Shown one piece after another: positions 12,566 to 23,110 of a DNA stretch of 64,000 nucleotides. The DNA is from Dactylorhiza incarnata. Taxonomy: Eukaryota; Streptophyta; Magnoliopsida; Asparagales; Orchidaceae. Location of the stretch: positions 13,906,001 through 13,970,000 of the forward strand of contig JAWHQI010000009.1 of the NCBI GenBank assembly GCA_033032865.1, in the 5' to 3' direction. Under the pieces are notes generated by a model. The model did not search any database and was not told the DNA's origin. It saw only the letters and a list, made by a program, of their open reading frames with translations. Each line of letters opens with the position of its first letter. Within the stretch, counting starts at the first letter, position 1. The translations under genes and the position numbers were made by a program.

Positions 12566-13441
12566 CTAGCTAATGGGCCTATGAAAAAGGAAATGAACAG
12601 GTAACTGCTCCATTATCCGTTTCGGTAGCTGGTACCGATACGGAGATAAGGCAGTCACGCCTCTACCCGAATATAAATACCTGCTCCTCACAGGTAGAGG
12701 GAAAAGAAAGTAAGAAGAGGAGGAGGCCTGGTCCTCACTCATCTCACAAAACACATCCTTGCCTAGCAAGGTATCGTCAACAGCAAGGTGGCAGGAGGAA
12801 AAGGCAATGAGTGGAGCTTCCTCTACGGAGGGAGAAGAAACCTCCTCGCATGAGAGGATACTCTCATCATTGACTTGAGCAAAGAGCTCCAAGTCCTCCT
12901 GGGATACCAGTGAAGACTCAACCTGCACAGGCTCGGATGAAGAAAGGGGGTCCAGAAAGAAACGAGAAGAAAAACGTAAATCATCAACAATCTGGGGAGT
13001 GATCCCGGTTTCACTCCCAGCAAGATCCAAGGGTAGATCACTATCATCATCGTAAATATCATAGCAAGGGGAACTTGAGAACTCAGGAGTCTCAGTGGTG
13101 ATTTGGACCTCCTCGTCCCATGAAGAAGTGCAAACCTCCTCATCAGAGAGAGTATCCTCCTCATCCCACCGAGGTGCATCATCGTGTTCAAAGTATTCAT
13201 TCTCCCCCTCAGGGAAAATGACATCCTCATCCCACTTTGGAGCACCCTCCGAGTCAGAAGCATCACCCAGCTCCTTTACTTCGGTAGGATCATAAAGAAT
13301 ATGTGTAGAAAAATCTTGCAAGGAAACTGGAGGGACAAAGATATTCGGTTCCTCCGCAAAAAGATCTGCTAAAGCCTCCCCGATGGAAAGAATACTTTCC
13401 TCATCATACTCAGGTGCATCTAGGAGCTCCCATTCCTCTCC
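12566..13441 (-). CDS. Acidic ORF of the non-autonomous LTR element
   Basis: This frame follows the upstream CCHC ORF in phase, after a single TAA at 13442-13444. It encodes about 290 residues (about 251 from the first methionine at 13321) and is strongly acidic and serine-rich. It contains repeated short motifs of the type PKWDED, PRWDEED and SSWDEEV, plus EYDEES. The C-terminal 60 residues turn basic and aromatic. I recognise no enzyme domain. The composition suggests a Gag-like or charged accessory protein, or a once continuous Gag. Translation could reach it by readthrough or from its internal ATG; neither is shown by the sequence. Confidence 0.45.
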   Translation of the reverse strand, partial: GEEWELLDAPEYDEESILSIGEALADLFAEEPNIFVPPVSLQDFSTHILYDPTEVKELGDASDSEGAPKWDEDVIFPEGENEYFEHDDAPRWDEEDTLSDEEVCTSSWDEEVQITTETPEFSSSPCYDIYDDDSDLPLDLAGSETGITPQIVDDLRFSSRFFLDPLSSSEPVQVESSLVSQEDLELFAQVNDESILSCEEVSSPSVEEAPLIAFSSCHLAVDDTLLGKDVFCEMSEDQASSSSYFLFPLPVRSRYLYSGRGVTALSPYRYQLPKRIMEQLPVHFLFHRPIS

Positions 13442-13765
13442 TTATTGGCTAACAGATGAGTGATCATCATCACTGGGAGTGAAGCCATAAACAGAGAGTG
13501 ATGAGTCCGTGCACGAGACAAGCTCAGGGGTAGAGGGCACAATTGCCTCCATGGGTAAAGAATGAGCGATAGGGACAATGTTGTCCTGAGTGGAGGAGTG
13601 GCGGTCAGGCTTGAAAAGACTAGGACAGTCCTTCAATTCATGACCCTCTCCTCGACACAACAAGCAAACAATGTTCCTACACTGCCTAGCATTCAACTCA
13701 TTCATTTGGTCTATATAATAAACCATCTTATCATTAAAGCTAGGCGAAATACCCCATGACGACAT
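13442..13765 (-). CDS. Small CCHC zinc-knuckle ORF (Gag-like)
   Basis: This ORF of about 107 codons starts at the first ATG downstream of the primer site (13765, MSSWGIS). It contains one CCHC knuckle, CLLCRGEGHELKDC, of the C-X2-C-X4-H-X4-C type typical of retroelement nucleocapsid, preceded by NELNARQCRNIV. No capsid domain is recognisable. It lies about 255 nt inside the 5' LTR edge and stops at a TAA, beyond which the same frame stays open for about 290 codons. It may be the nucleocapsid remnant of a lost gag. Confidence 0.55.
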   Translation of the reverse strand: MSSWGISPSFNDKMVYYIDQMNELNARQCRNIVCLLCRGEGHELKDCPSLFKPDRHSSTQDNIVPIAHSLPMEAIVPSTPELVSCTDSSLSVYGFTPSDDDHSSVSQ

Positions 13766-14002
13766 TTTCAAAATTCAAAACAGATAAAAAGAAACTGAAA
13801 TTCTTTGCAAGGAAATCTACACAACTAAAAAAAACTCCTTGAATAAAACTTGCCTAAAACTTTAAAATAGGGGAGGAAGAAATAAAAACAAACAAAAGAT
13901 AATTAAAAGACAAACAAAAATAATAAAGCGGCTATACACACTGGAAGAACTACTATCTCTCGGCTCTCCCTCTCAAGAAAACTCACACGACTGTGCTCCC
14001 CG

Positions 14003-14018
14003 GCAACGACGCCAAAAA
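14003..14018 (-). other. Primer binding site of the non-autonomous Gypsy-like element
   Basis: Minus-strand ggcgtcgttgccgggg lies a few bases inside the LTR end (…cgccatca, then agttttt). It resembles the PBS (tggcgccgttgccgggg) of Tat/Retand-type Gypsy elements. Confidence 0.75.
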
Positions 14019-14020
14019 CT

Positions 14021-15672
14021 TGATGGCGCAAATCTCACACACCGCTATAGGCGGTAGCTCGACTGCGACACGAAACGGCAGTGTACCGATCGTTCAAGTA
14101 ATATAAAACGAGGAGTAAATCCCCGAGTATCGAATCTCTCAAGGAACACAGTAAGGTGGAGTTAGGTTTCGAGGAAGGACTTGAGATCGAAGTCCTAGGT
14201 CGGAGTTACAATGGATGGTTGGTTTGGTTTGCGAATAATAAAATAAAAGATTACAACTACTCCTATGCAATGCCGCTATGCAATGCTTCGCTTGGCGGGA
14301 AGGAGACTAGGCAGGCCTTGAGCGCGCTGCGTCGCAAGGGCGGATGGACGAGTAGGCAAACTGATCGAACTATGCAGGCCTTGAGCGCGCTGCTTCGATA
14401 GGCGGGATGGAATACACGGGCCGCTATGCCACGCTTCGCTAGGCGGATGGAAGAATAGGCATACGGATGAGGGTCGCAAGCACCTCGTCGACAAGCACGC
14501 CACTAGCAATTGCTAGTGCGGCACCGGGCATGGTGGAGGAGTGGAAAATGGATGGGGGCGCACCTCATTAACACATATGAACTAAATAATTCCATAAACA
14601 TGAAATAAACAATAATACACATAGTTCATAGCATTCATCATCTAAATATAGAGATTACAAACAACTACAACCACACAAGTAGAAGAAAAAGGCAAGAGAT
14701 ACGACCGAATCCGGAGTCTCGTTGTAGATTCACGGTAGGAATCGTTGGGTTGTCAATCCACGTCCTAGCTCGGTCCCAACTGCGTCCGGGGTAGAGGAGG
14801 GCTGTCACACCTCCCAATGGACCCGTCTTCTCCAGCGCTTTACCATCCGGCCACGTCTAATGCGAAGAACTCCTTGCTTGGCGATGAAGATGCGTGGAAT
14901 CTCCTCCTTGAAGTTCTTGGATGATGGAGGAGGCCTAGGGGGGCGGAGAACCAGCGGAAAAGGGCGAAACGGCGGAGTCGGGCGGAAAAACGGCGAGCGA
15001 TCTGACCTAAATCGCGAGCAGCGGAATTTATAGGCGCTGGAAATAAACAGTGCGCACGGTCATTGGCGCACGACCAGTGGTCGTGCGCACTAGAATCCTG
15101 TGATCGTGTGCTCTGCCTGGACGGAACCTGCAAAGGCAGAAATTATAAAATAACATGTTCGCACGACCGATGGCGCACGACCGATGGTCGTGCGCACTAT
15201 CGTCGGTGGTCGTGCGCACTGGTCGAAACAGAACTCAGAAAATTAATGCTAAGTGCGCACGCACAGTGGCGCACGATCGGTGGTCGTGCGCACTAGCGTA
15301 GATGCTCGTGCGCACTGCACCAAACAGAACTCATGAAAAAAGGGTTAAGTGCGCACGATCAGTGGCGCACGACCAGTGGTCGTGCGCAATAGAACCGGTG
15401 ATCGTGCGCAGTGTTCCTGTGCAGAATTGCACCGGGAACACCTGCACGACTCCTATTCCAGCGTATACCACTAATCTAGCCACTGAAAGTGGGACTTAAC
15501 AGCGCAAGAAAACTAATAACAAAGATAGATACGAAATTACACCAGAATGGGCCTAGAAGTGCACCTAGCATAGACTGATCAATATGAACTATAACTGGGC
15601 TAAAGTGCGGTGAAATGACTAAATAAATGGCCCAGATGAGTCCATAAAAGTGTATATGATCAGGACTCATCA
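14021..15672 (-). repeat. 5' LTR of the non-autonomous Gypsy-like element
   Basis: It has the same length as 9178-10829 (1652 bp) and nearly the same sequence. The TATA box (plus atttata) is at 15026-15032, with four CpG-rich palindromes directly upstream on the minus strand (15055-15390). It ends in gactcatca next to the gtgac duplication. Confidence 0.93.
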
Positions 15673-16911
15673 GTGACCCTCCTCATCGTGGAAGTCACAG
15701 TAAGGTATCTCCACCCGGACGCCCCTTCTTCCTCCCTTACGATTTCTTCTTTTTCTGTGGCCGATCACCATGGCTTGTTGGGGTGGTGGAGAGGGCGCCT
15801 TCGGTCCCTGCCTCCACCCTGGGAGGTCGACCCCTTCTCCCTGGAAGTTGGCCTCCTCCTGGTCGAACTTCCTCTTGGGGGCCCCTACCCTTCCCCCATG
15901 ATGACTTGCCTCCGGCTCACTCATACTGGCCAACCTTCTCGCGAACTCTGGGTTGGCCTCCTCACTCTCAACTTCCTCTGCCACCCTTTCCATCAACTCC
16001 TCAAAGGACAAAGGAGCTCTCCTCTTGAGGTCCATCTTGAAGAAGCCCTCCCGCAGCCCCAACATGAAGGCAAGCTTGAGGGTGTACCCGGGCACTTCTT
16101 GGACGAGGAGAACCTCCTCCCTGAACCGCTCCAGATAGTGAGTCAGCGACTCCCCTGGCTCTTGCTTGATTTGGAAAAGAGCTTAGGCATGTTTCTTCTT
16201 CTTCCTTGATGTCGAGAAGCGTAGCAGGAAAACTTGGCGCAAGTCTTCGAAGGCATAGATGGATCCCGTAGGGAGTTGGTGGAACCAATCCCTTTCCTTC
16301 TCCTTCAGAGTTGTTGCGAAGAGTCAGCACTTGAAAGCGTCCGACATGGGCACGATGGAGACCATGTCCTCAAAACACTATAGGTGCAGGACGGGGTCAC
16401 CCTTGCCGAAGTAGTGAGACATCTCCAACCTTCCGAACCCCTCTGGAACCGGGGCCGAGAGAATCAGCTCACACAAAGGACTTCCTACGCTCGCCCCCCT
16501 TTGGGGCTGGGCGAGTGGGGGCATTGCGCCTCCCCGCTCGCCCCCTTGCGCCTTGGCGAGTGGGGGTTGAGGACCTCCCCTCTCGCCCACTTGGGTCTCG
16601 GCGAGTGGGGGTCGAGGACCTCCCCTCTCGCCCGCTTGGGTCTTGGCGAGTGGGGGTCGAGTACCTCCCAACTCACCCCCTTACGACACCTCTTTCTCGG
16701 ATGCCTGGCCGAGGATGCTTTCGCCCACCTGCTGAGGTGAGGCCTCCGAACCACTTTCTCTCCCGCCTTCGCTTATCGTGGCGAAAGCTACCTGCAAGGT
16801 CTGCATGACCTCCCACTTGAGATTTTTGAACATCTCCAATGTCACTCCAGCCACCGGGGGTTGCGAGTGACCTGGGTCGGAACTTCCTCCACCTCCGTCC
16901 ATGGAGCTCAT
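15673..16911 (-). pseudogene. TR-GAG gag, main part, with four premature stops
   Basis: One frame runs from the ATG at 16911 (MSSMDGGGG) for 413 codons to the insertion point. It carries in-frame stops at 16681-16683 (TAA), 16378-16380 (TAG), 16324-16326 (TGA) and 16183-16185 (TAA). Recognisable parts in order are: a glycine-rich N terminus; a proline-rich repeat (PPLA-x-TQ-x-GERGG); the capsid core (WFHQLPTGSI, RQVFLLRFS, LTHYLERFREE, LAFMLGLREGFF) typical of Retand/Tat-like Gag; an RKRRNRKGGRRG basic patch; and a CCHC-like finger starting CDFHDEEGH. In the finger the second cysteine is histidine. The stops look like C-to-T changes. Gag would have encapsidated element RNA; this copy cannot make a full protein. 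Confidence 0.8.
16490..16680 (-). repeat. 45-bp tandem repeat within gag (about 4 copies)
   Basis: Units near 16505, 16550, 16595 and 16640 share ctcgccc…ttggcgagtgggggt. The period is a multiple of three and encodes repeated PPLA-x-(T/A)Q-x-GERGG, so it is an in-frame amino-acid repeat in the Gag linker. Confidence 0.8.
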
Positions 16912-16965
16912 CTTGAGAGTTTCTTGAATCGGTCACACTCCACGCTCACCGCACCATAATGTTGA

Positions 16966-19601
16966 AACCGATTTCTCAGTCTCTATCGAGTTCGGGGCCC
17001 TCAGCAAGCTGAGGGGCGACCAACCCTTACTTCCCCCAAGGGAGAGCTCTAGGTTGAAGGTTGAGGAACTATGGACTGGACCAAGGGCTTAGTGGGGAGG
17101 TCGTGCCACATACCCGAAAGCCCCTTAGGAACTTCCCTTCCCAAGCCACTACTAAGCTTGGGCACCACTGGAGGCTCTCCTCACCCCTAGAAAGATTTGG
17201 GGATGGAGAGAGAGAGAGAGCTAACTAGCCAAGAATGAGCTTTTTTCTCAATGGTGCCCCCTTGGTCCTATTTATAGGATTTCTGAAGTTGGGCTGCGAA
17301 TAACCAAAAATCGGTCCCTAAAAAATACCAACATACCCCCGGAAGTAGCTGTGGATAGCCAAGTCCCGCTGTTCTGAGACACTAAATGCAGACCGCCTCC
17401 TACATCGGAGCTGGGGCGAGCCAGGGGACTGGCCCCCTCCCTGCTCGCCCCCTAAAGGCTCTAGGGTGAGCCAGGGGGCTGGGCCCCCTCCCGGCTCGCC
17501 CCCTAAGGACTCTGGGGCGATCCAGGGGGCTGGGCCCCCTCCCGGCTTGCCCCCTAAGGGATCTGGGGTGAGCCAGGGGGCTGGGCCCCGTCTCGGCTCG
17601 CCCCCTAAGGACTCTAGGGCGAGCTAGGGGCCTGGCCCCCTCCCGGCTTGCCCCCTAAGGACTTTGGGCGAGCTAGGGGCCTGGCCCCTTCCGGCTCGCC
17701 CCCTAAGGGCTCTAGGGCGAGCCAGGGGGCTGGGCCCCCTCCCGGCTCGCGCCCTAAGGGCTCTGGGACGAGCCAGGGGCCAGGCCCCCTCCCGGCTCGC
17801 CCCCTAAGTCTCTGGGCAATCCAGGGGCCTGACCCACTCCCGGCTCGCCCCCTAAGGGCTCTGGGGCGAGCCAGGTGCCTGGCCCCCTCCCGGCTGGCCC
17901 CCTAAGTGCTCTGGGGAGAGCCAGGGGCCTGACCCCCTCCCGGCTCGCCCCCTAAGGGCTCTAGGGCAAGCCAGGGGGCTGGGCCCCCTCCCGGCTCGCC
18001 CCCTAAGGGCTCTGGGGTGAGCCAGGGGCCTGGCCCCCTCCCGGCTCGCCCCCTAAGGGCTCTGGGCGATCCAGGGGCCTGGCCCCCTCCCGGCTCGCCC
18101 CCTAAGGGCTCTGGGCGAGCTAGGTGCCTGGCCCCCTCCCGGCTGGCCCCCTAAGTGCTCTAGGGAGAGCCAGAGGCTTGGCCCCCTCCCGGCTCGCCCC
18201 CTAAGGGCTCTGGGGCAAGCCAGGGGGCTGGGCCCCCTCCCGGCTCGCCCCCTAAGGACTCTAGGGCGAGCCAGGGGCCTGGCCCCATCCCGGCTTGCCC
18301 CCTAAGGACTCTGGGCGAGCCAGGGGCCTAGCCCCCTCCGGCTCGCCCCCTAAGGGCTCTGGGGGGAGCCAAGGGGCTGGGCCCCCTCTCGGCTCGCGCC
18401 CTAAGGGCTCTGGGGCGAGCCAGGGGCCAGTCCCTCTCCCGGCTCGCCCCCTAAGGGCTCTGGGCGATCCAGGGGCCTGGCCCCCTCCCGGCTCGCCCCC
18501 TAAGGGCTCTGGGGCGAGCCAGGTGCCTGGCCCCCTCCCAGCTGGCCCCCTAAGTGCTCTGGGGAGAGCCAGGGGCCTGACCCCCTCCCGGCTCGCCCCC
18601 TAAGGGCTCTGGGGGAAGCCAAGGGGCTGGGCCTCCTCCCGGCTCGCCCCCTAAGGGCTCTGGGGTGAGCCAGGGGCCTGGCCCCCTCCCGACTCACCCC
18701 CTAAGGGCTCTGGGGCGAGCCAGGGGGCTGGTCCCCCTCCCAGCTCGCCCCCTAAGGGCTCTGGGGCGAGCCAGGGGCCTAGCCCCCTCCCGGATTGCCC
18801 CCTAAGGGCTTTGGGGCGAGCCAGGGGCCTGCCCCCCCGGCTCGCCCCCTAAGGGCTCTGGGGCGAGCCAGGTGGCTGGGCCCCCTCCCGGCTCGCCCCC
18901 TAAGGGCTCTGGGGCGAGCCAGGGGCCTGGCCCCCTCCCGGCTCGCCCCCTAAGGGCTCTAGGGCGAGCCAGGGGCCTGGCCCCCTCCCGGCTCGCCGCC
19001 TAAGGGCTCTGGGGCGTGCCAGGGGCCTGGCCCCCTCCCGGCTCGCCCCCTAAGGGCTCTAGGGCGAGCCAGGGGCCTGGCCCCCTCCCGGCTCGCCCCC
19101 TAAGGGCTCTGAGGCGAGCCAGGGGGCTGGGCCCCCTCCCGGCTCGCCCCTTAAGGGCTCTGGGACGAGCCAGGGGCCTGGCCCCCTCCTGGCTCGCCCC
19201 CTAAGGGCTCTGGGGCGAGCCAGGGGGTTGGGCCCCCTCCCGGCTCACCCCCTAAGGGCTCTGGGGCGAGCCAGGGGCCTGGCCCCCTCCCGGCTCGCCC
19301 CCTAAGGGCTCTGGGGTGAGCTAGGGGCCTGGCCCCCCCCGGCTCTCCCCCTAAGGGCTCTAGGGCGAGCCAGGGGGCTGGGCCCCCTCCCAGCTCGCCC
19401 CCTAAGGGCTCTGGGGCGAGCCAGGGGCCTGGCCCCCTCCCGGCTCGCCCCCTAAGGGCTCTGGGGCGAGCCAGGGGGCTGGCTCCCTCCCTGCTCGCCC
19501 CCCTCTCCCCCTACTCTTCCTGCATGGGACAATGTTACCACACAATGTTCTAAAGGAGTCCTGGATCTCGGAAAAACACTCGGCGATTTCAGGGTTGTAC
19601 A
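16966..19601 (-). repeat. 5' LTR of the TR-GAG element (2636 bp, mostly minisatellite)
   Basis: It starts tgttgaaacc at 16966 (minus-strand end …ggtttcaaca) and ends ttgtaca at 19601. The adjoining minus-strand primer site is tggtgcggtgagcg (about 16949-16962); I cannot assign the tRNA. The TATA box is minus-strand tataaata at 17269-17276. The 50-bp array fills the region upstream of the TATA box, that is, most of U3. A short purine run (gagagagagagagag) lies at 17206-17220. Confidence 0.8.
17411..19495 (-). repeat. 50-bp GC-rich hairpin minisatellite in the LTR, about 42 copies
   Basis: The period is 50 bp, with some 51-bp units. Each unit holds the perfect 10-bp inverted repeat ggggcgagcc / ggctcgcccc around an inner aggggcctggcccc, so each copy can fold into a long GC hairpin. 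Copies differ by scattered substitutions and by ggcct/gggct variants. The single unit left in the 3' LTR shows the array was part of both LTRs. The long open frames reading APSGSPPKG-like repeats are artefacts of periodicity. Confidence 0.95.
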
Positions 19602-22600
19602 CTTCTACTTTCAGATAACCAAAACAATTTTGTTTGTCTCTTTAAAAAGATGAATATGAACTATACACACACCACCATGACCTATTAATATCCTATGCTA
19701 AAATTCACTATTATCATATATCATAATTCATGATCTATCAAGAATTATCATAAATCAACCTTAGGAATTATGAAATATATGATGGCTATTGGTATTATAG
19801 TTTCATATCTTATTTTGTGTGTGTAATTGGTATCTCTATTGTTTGCATGTATCTCATTATCTTTAGACTTAAGAATTAACTTAATATAAACAAGATGAAA
19901 TCTAATAGAATTGTCACTTCATTCTAGGTCTATGAAAACTTAAAACTCTATGTTTGAATACATGCAACTCAATCTTATATTGTCCATCTTTACTTAGCTT
20001 TGCACCATGTTGTGCTAACTCATCACACTAGCATTATCACTTACCATAGGAAGAAATCAATATCCATGCTAGTTATATCTTGCAATGCTAAAGTAAATTA
20101 TATCATTAAAATCTGAAAATCATATTTTCCCTTGTAGTTGTTTGCATGAATAAAACTTTTCTAAATGGATTTAAAATCAACAATCTTCGATAAAATTGTA
20201 AATCCAAAACTAATCATGCAATTATAACATAGTTTATATATTTAAGGCTTACACGCTTAGTATGTCCATAATCATTAAACCTATGACTTGTGTCTCACAA
20301 TAGCGAGGATGTAGGATTGTGTGCATTAGAGACCTAACCTCTAAGCCATGTCTTGTCCTTAACCGGGGAGGGTTCTAGTGGGGCCTTGCGAGGCATTGGG
20401 GGGAAAGAGTGCTAGGTTGAGCGTCGTCTTTTGTATGTATATGGGATTAACACCCCAACCTACGACATGCGTGCAGCTCCTCATGCCCATCCGTCACTTA
20501 GTACGGGGCTAGAGTGTAGTCATGTTGTTGAGGTATCTTGATCTTAGATATACTTATATTATATTCATTGCATGAACATTATCTCACTCTTTATACATAA
20601 TTCATGCATATTTTTTTTGTTCTAACATTACATCTTGTGTTTGCATATTTTATTATTTTGAGCTTTAATGATTTTACAAAACACAAGTACTTGAAAAATC
20701 ACCAAAAACATGCTAAAAGAGCCTTCAAATTTAATCAATATACTCTGAAATTTCAACTGAAGGAAAGCCTCTTTATAATACAAATGAATTTTGAAAAACA
20801 TTTTTCAAAAATTCAAGAAATACAGTTCTGTTTTGGCGTTAAGAAATTAACGCCTGGCGTTAGCTCCTTTGCTCCAAAATATATATATTTTTTTGTTTTG
20901 AATTATTTCTGGTATTATTTTAATATTTTGTGTGTGTTTTATTTCTCTGTTTCTAAAACGTTTTCTATCTTTTTATTCCCTTTAAAACAAAATTTTATTT
21001 CTTTTAAAATATATATATATATATATATGTATTTTCTCATACATTATTTTTGTTTATTTCTCTAGCATAGAATATCATTTACTGAAAGGGCTATTAAAGA
21101 CTTCTATGATTTCCAGAGAATATACATAAAAAAAAAACAAATACAAAATTACAAAACAATTTCAAAGAACAAAAATATGTTTTTCTTTATGTGTGTTTAT
21201 TGTTTTGTGCATATATAAGAAAAATTCAATTTTTTTTAATAAAAAAACGGATTGTTATTCATTGCCATTGTCAAGGATGATTAATTATATCAATTAAAGA
21301 TTAAATACAATGTTTAATTTAACTTTCAAGTTTCTTAAAAGACATTGTTTTGTATTTGTCATGCTTTGAATATTATCTTGTTATGTGCAATGAAATTGAT
21401 TGTAGATAAACATGTGTAGAAACGCTTAGCATGCCTCTAAGTATGAGTAATGTATTATGTTTTGATAATGATTCATTCACTCACTTATTTTTGATAACCT
21501 ACATGTGATTACAATCTCATTCTTACATGATTGTGTAGTGTAAAAACATAAATGATTAAAATGCATAAATAGATTACCTACACAACATTGAATTGGTTAT
21601 TACAATTCTTTGTCTTTCATGCACTTGTTCTTTAGAGAAATGTGGTTTAAAAAGATGCTGTGTTTGCAAAACATTTGAATTCAGAGTCCTTAGTCACTAA
21701 ACAAAAAGCAAATAATCAATGACAAGGAAAACTCCACCAAGCACTACTCACCCTCCTGGTAAGTCTTAATGAGCATTGTGAGGTTGAGCACCTTGGCTAA
21801 GAATTGTAAAGTGTCTTGTAGCAAACAATTTATACACCACTTCTCTTAGTACACCGAATCATAAAAAAAATTAAAAATAAAGCTAAAAAGTATAAAAGTG
21901 ATCCCCCAAGCACTACTTTGCACCCTGATAAGTCTTAATAAGCATTGTGTGTGCAAAGCACCTTGGTAGTTGTACTGTTTATTCATGTGCATTGAAATTG
22001 TGTGGAAGTAATATTATTTGTGTATTTTAATGTTGTGTTATTTCATTATATATGCCATGTGTTTTTGATTGATTCACTTGTATACTTTATCAAAACACTA
22101 TTTTGTACACATCATTATCTTTCATAAAACTTCTACTCATGAGAATTGGATCCTATTGCTCATCTACTCAAATCTCTATGAACTTAAGTAAATGCACTAG
22201 ATAACTAAGCATGATCGCTACAATGTTTATGTTTACTTGAAATGCAAATTTTATTACATTGTAGTTTGTGTATCTTTTCTCGATATTATGAAATCATGCT
22301 TGCAATTTTTTTTATCTTAATGGAATAGCACCTCTTCAATCGTTAACTCAAACATCAACTTTTCAAATTTAAAACTCATTATCCTTTATATGGTTTTATC
22401 TTCTAAAATGATGTTTATGTTTAAGAGTGCTTATTATTTTTAACAGTGTTTTCCTTTCTGCAAATGGTATCTTAAAATAGAATGCTTACTTTATCATTTC
22501 TGTTATGTTGCTTACTACTTTATGTTACATCATGCTTATATTTTTTTAACAAGTAGTATTTAACAAACTTTTGATTGCATCTTATTTTTTCTTCTCGACA

Positions 22601-23110
22601 TAAAATATATTACTCCTTATTATACATACTCACTCTTAAACCCTCTTTTGATTCTACCAAAAGGGGAGATTAAATTGCATAAATCTAATATTTAGGGGGA
22701 GTGCATTATAAGAATATTAAACAAAAAAGGGTATATTTGTAGGGGGAGTAATCATATAGGAGGTGCATACACTATCATATGCTCGATCGTGAAAATCCTT
22801 CAATAAGTGGTTCCTTACCTATCTTAAAAGATATACACTCATCCCTACCCACTTTTGTTAATAACAAAAGGTGAGAAGAAATTGAGATAAATCTAGTAAA
22901 ATAGATATTTAGGGGGAGTAAATTATAAGAGAATACTTATGTAGGGGGAGGACTTCATATAGAAAGAGTATGCATTATATCTATCAAATCTATCATGCTT
23001 TTAACCTGTTATTCATGCATATCTTATTACCGCACTTATCTATAAACACAAATGGTTTTAAGTTCACTAATTTCTCATACAGTTATTTGTTATTATCAAA
23101 AGGGGGAGAT
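19602..23110 (+). mobile_element. 3' internal region of a Sirevirus-type Copia element
   Basis: This AT-rich 3.5-kb stretch ends in aaaagggggagat directly before the LTR at 23111. Several similar purine tracts precede it (near 22670, 22690, 22740, 22915 and 22945); multiple polypurine tracts are a known feature of Sireviruses. Two related blocks (near 21740 and 21900) share aagcactact, gtaagtcttaatgagcattg-like and gcaccttgg words. The only longer ORF (20604-21065) is AT-driven and has no recognisable domain. The coding region and 5' LTR are missing; the left edge abuts the TR-GAG LTR. Confidence 0.65.

Larger units (their letters stand above)
9178..15672 (-). mobile_element. Young non-autonomous Gypsy-like LTR element (6.5 kb) with an acidic ORF
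   Basis: Two LTRs of 1652 bp each (9178-10829 and 14021-15672) are flanked by a perfect 5-bp target duplication, gtgac (9173-9177 and 15673-15677). I count about seven differences between the LTRs, mostly at CpG or TpG. At 1.3e-8 substitutions per site per year, a commonly used grass rate, that is below 0.2 million years. The minus-strand primer site ggcgtcgttgccgggg resembles those of Tat/Retand-group Gypsy elements. The only coding sequence is a CCHC-containing ORF followed by an acidic ORF (12566-13765); no pol is present. It inserted into the gag of the TR-GAG element. Confidence 0.9.
6541..19601 (-). mobile_element. TR-GAG type non-autonomous LTR element with two minisatellites
   Basis: On the minus strand the order is: 5' LTR 16966-19601, primer site, gag (16911 down to 9068), a short untranslated stretch, a 79-bp tandem array and the start of the 3' LTR (6541-6700). 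No protease, reverse transcriptase or integrase coding is seen. Gag ends at a stop only 35 codons after the CCHC-like finger, so pol appears to have been absent rather than lost by interruption. LTR elements with gag only are known in plants as TR-GAG. The element is split by another element at 9178-15672. The left LTR is cut by copia-2. The bases after the right LTR are cttct, but the matching duplication is lost. Confidence 0.75.

Noticed and set aside
17648..19602. Proline- and glycine-rich ORFs on both strands
   Set aside because: They arise from the 50-bp GC-rich tandem array; similar frames open on both strands.
20604..21065. 153-residue ORF on the plus strand
   Set aside because: It is AT-driven, rich in F, I, K and Y, and has no domain. 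It lies in the non-coding 3' region of a Sirevirus-type element.
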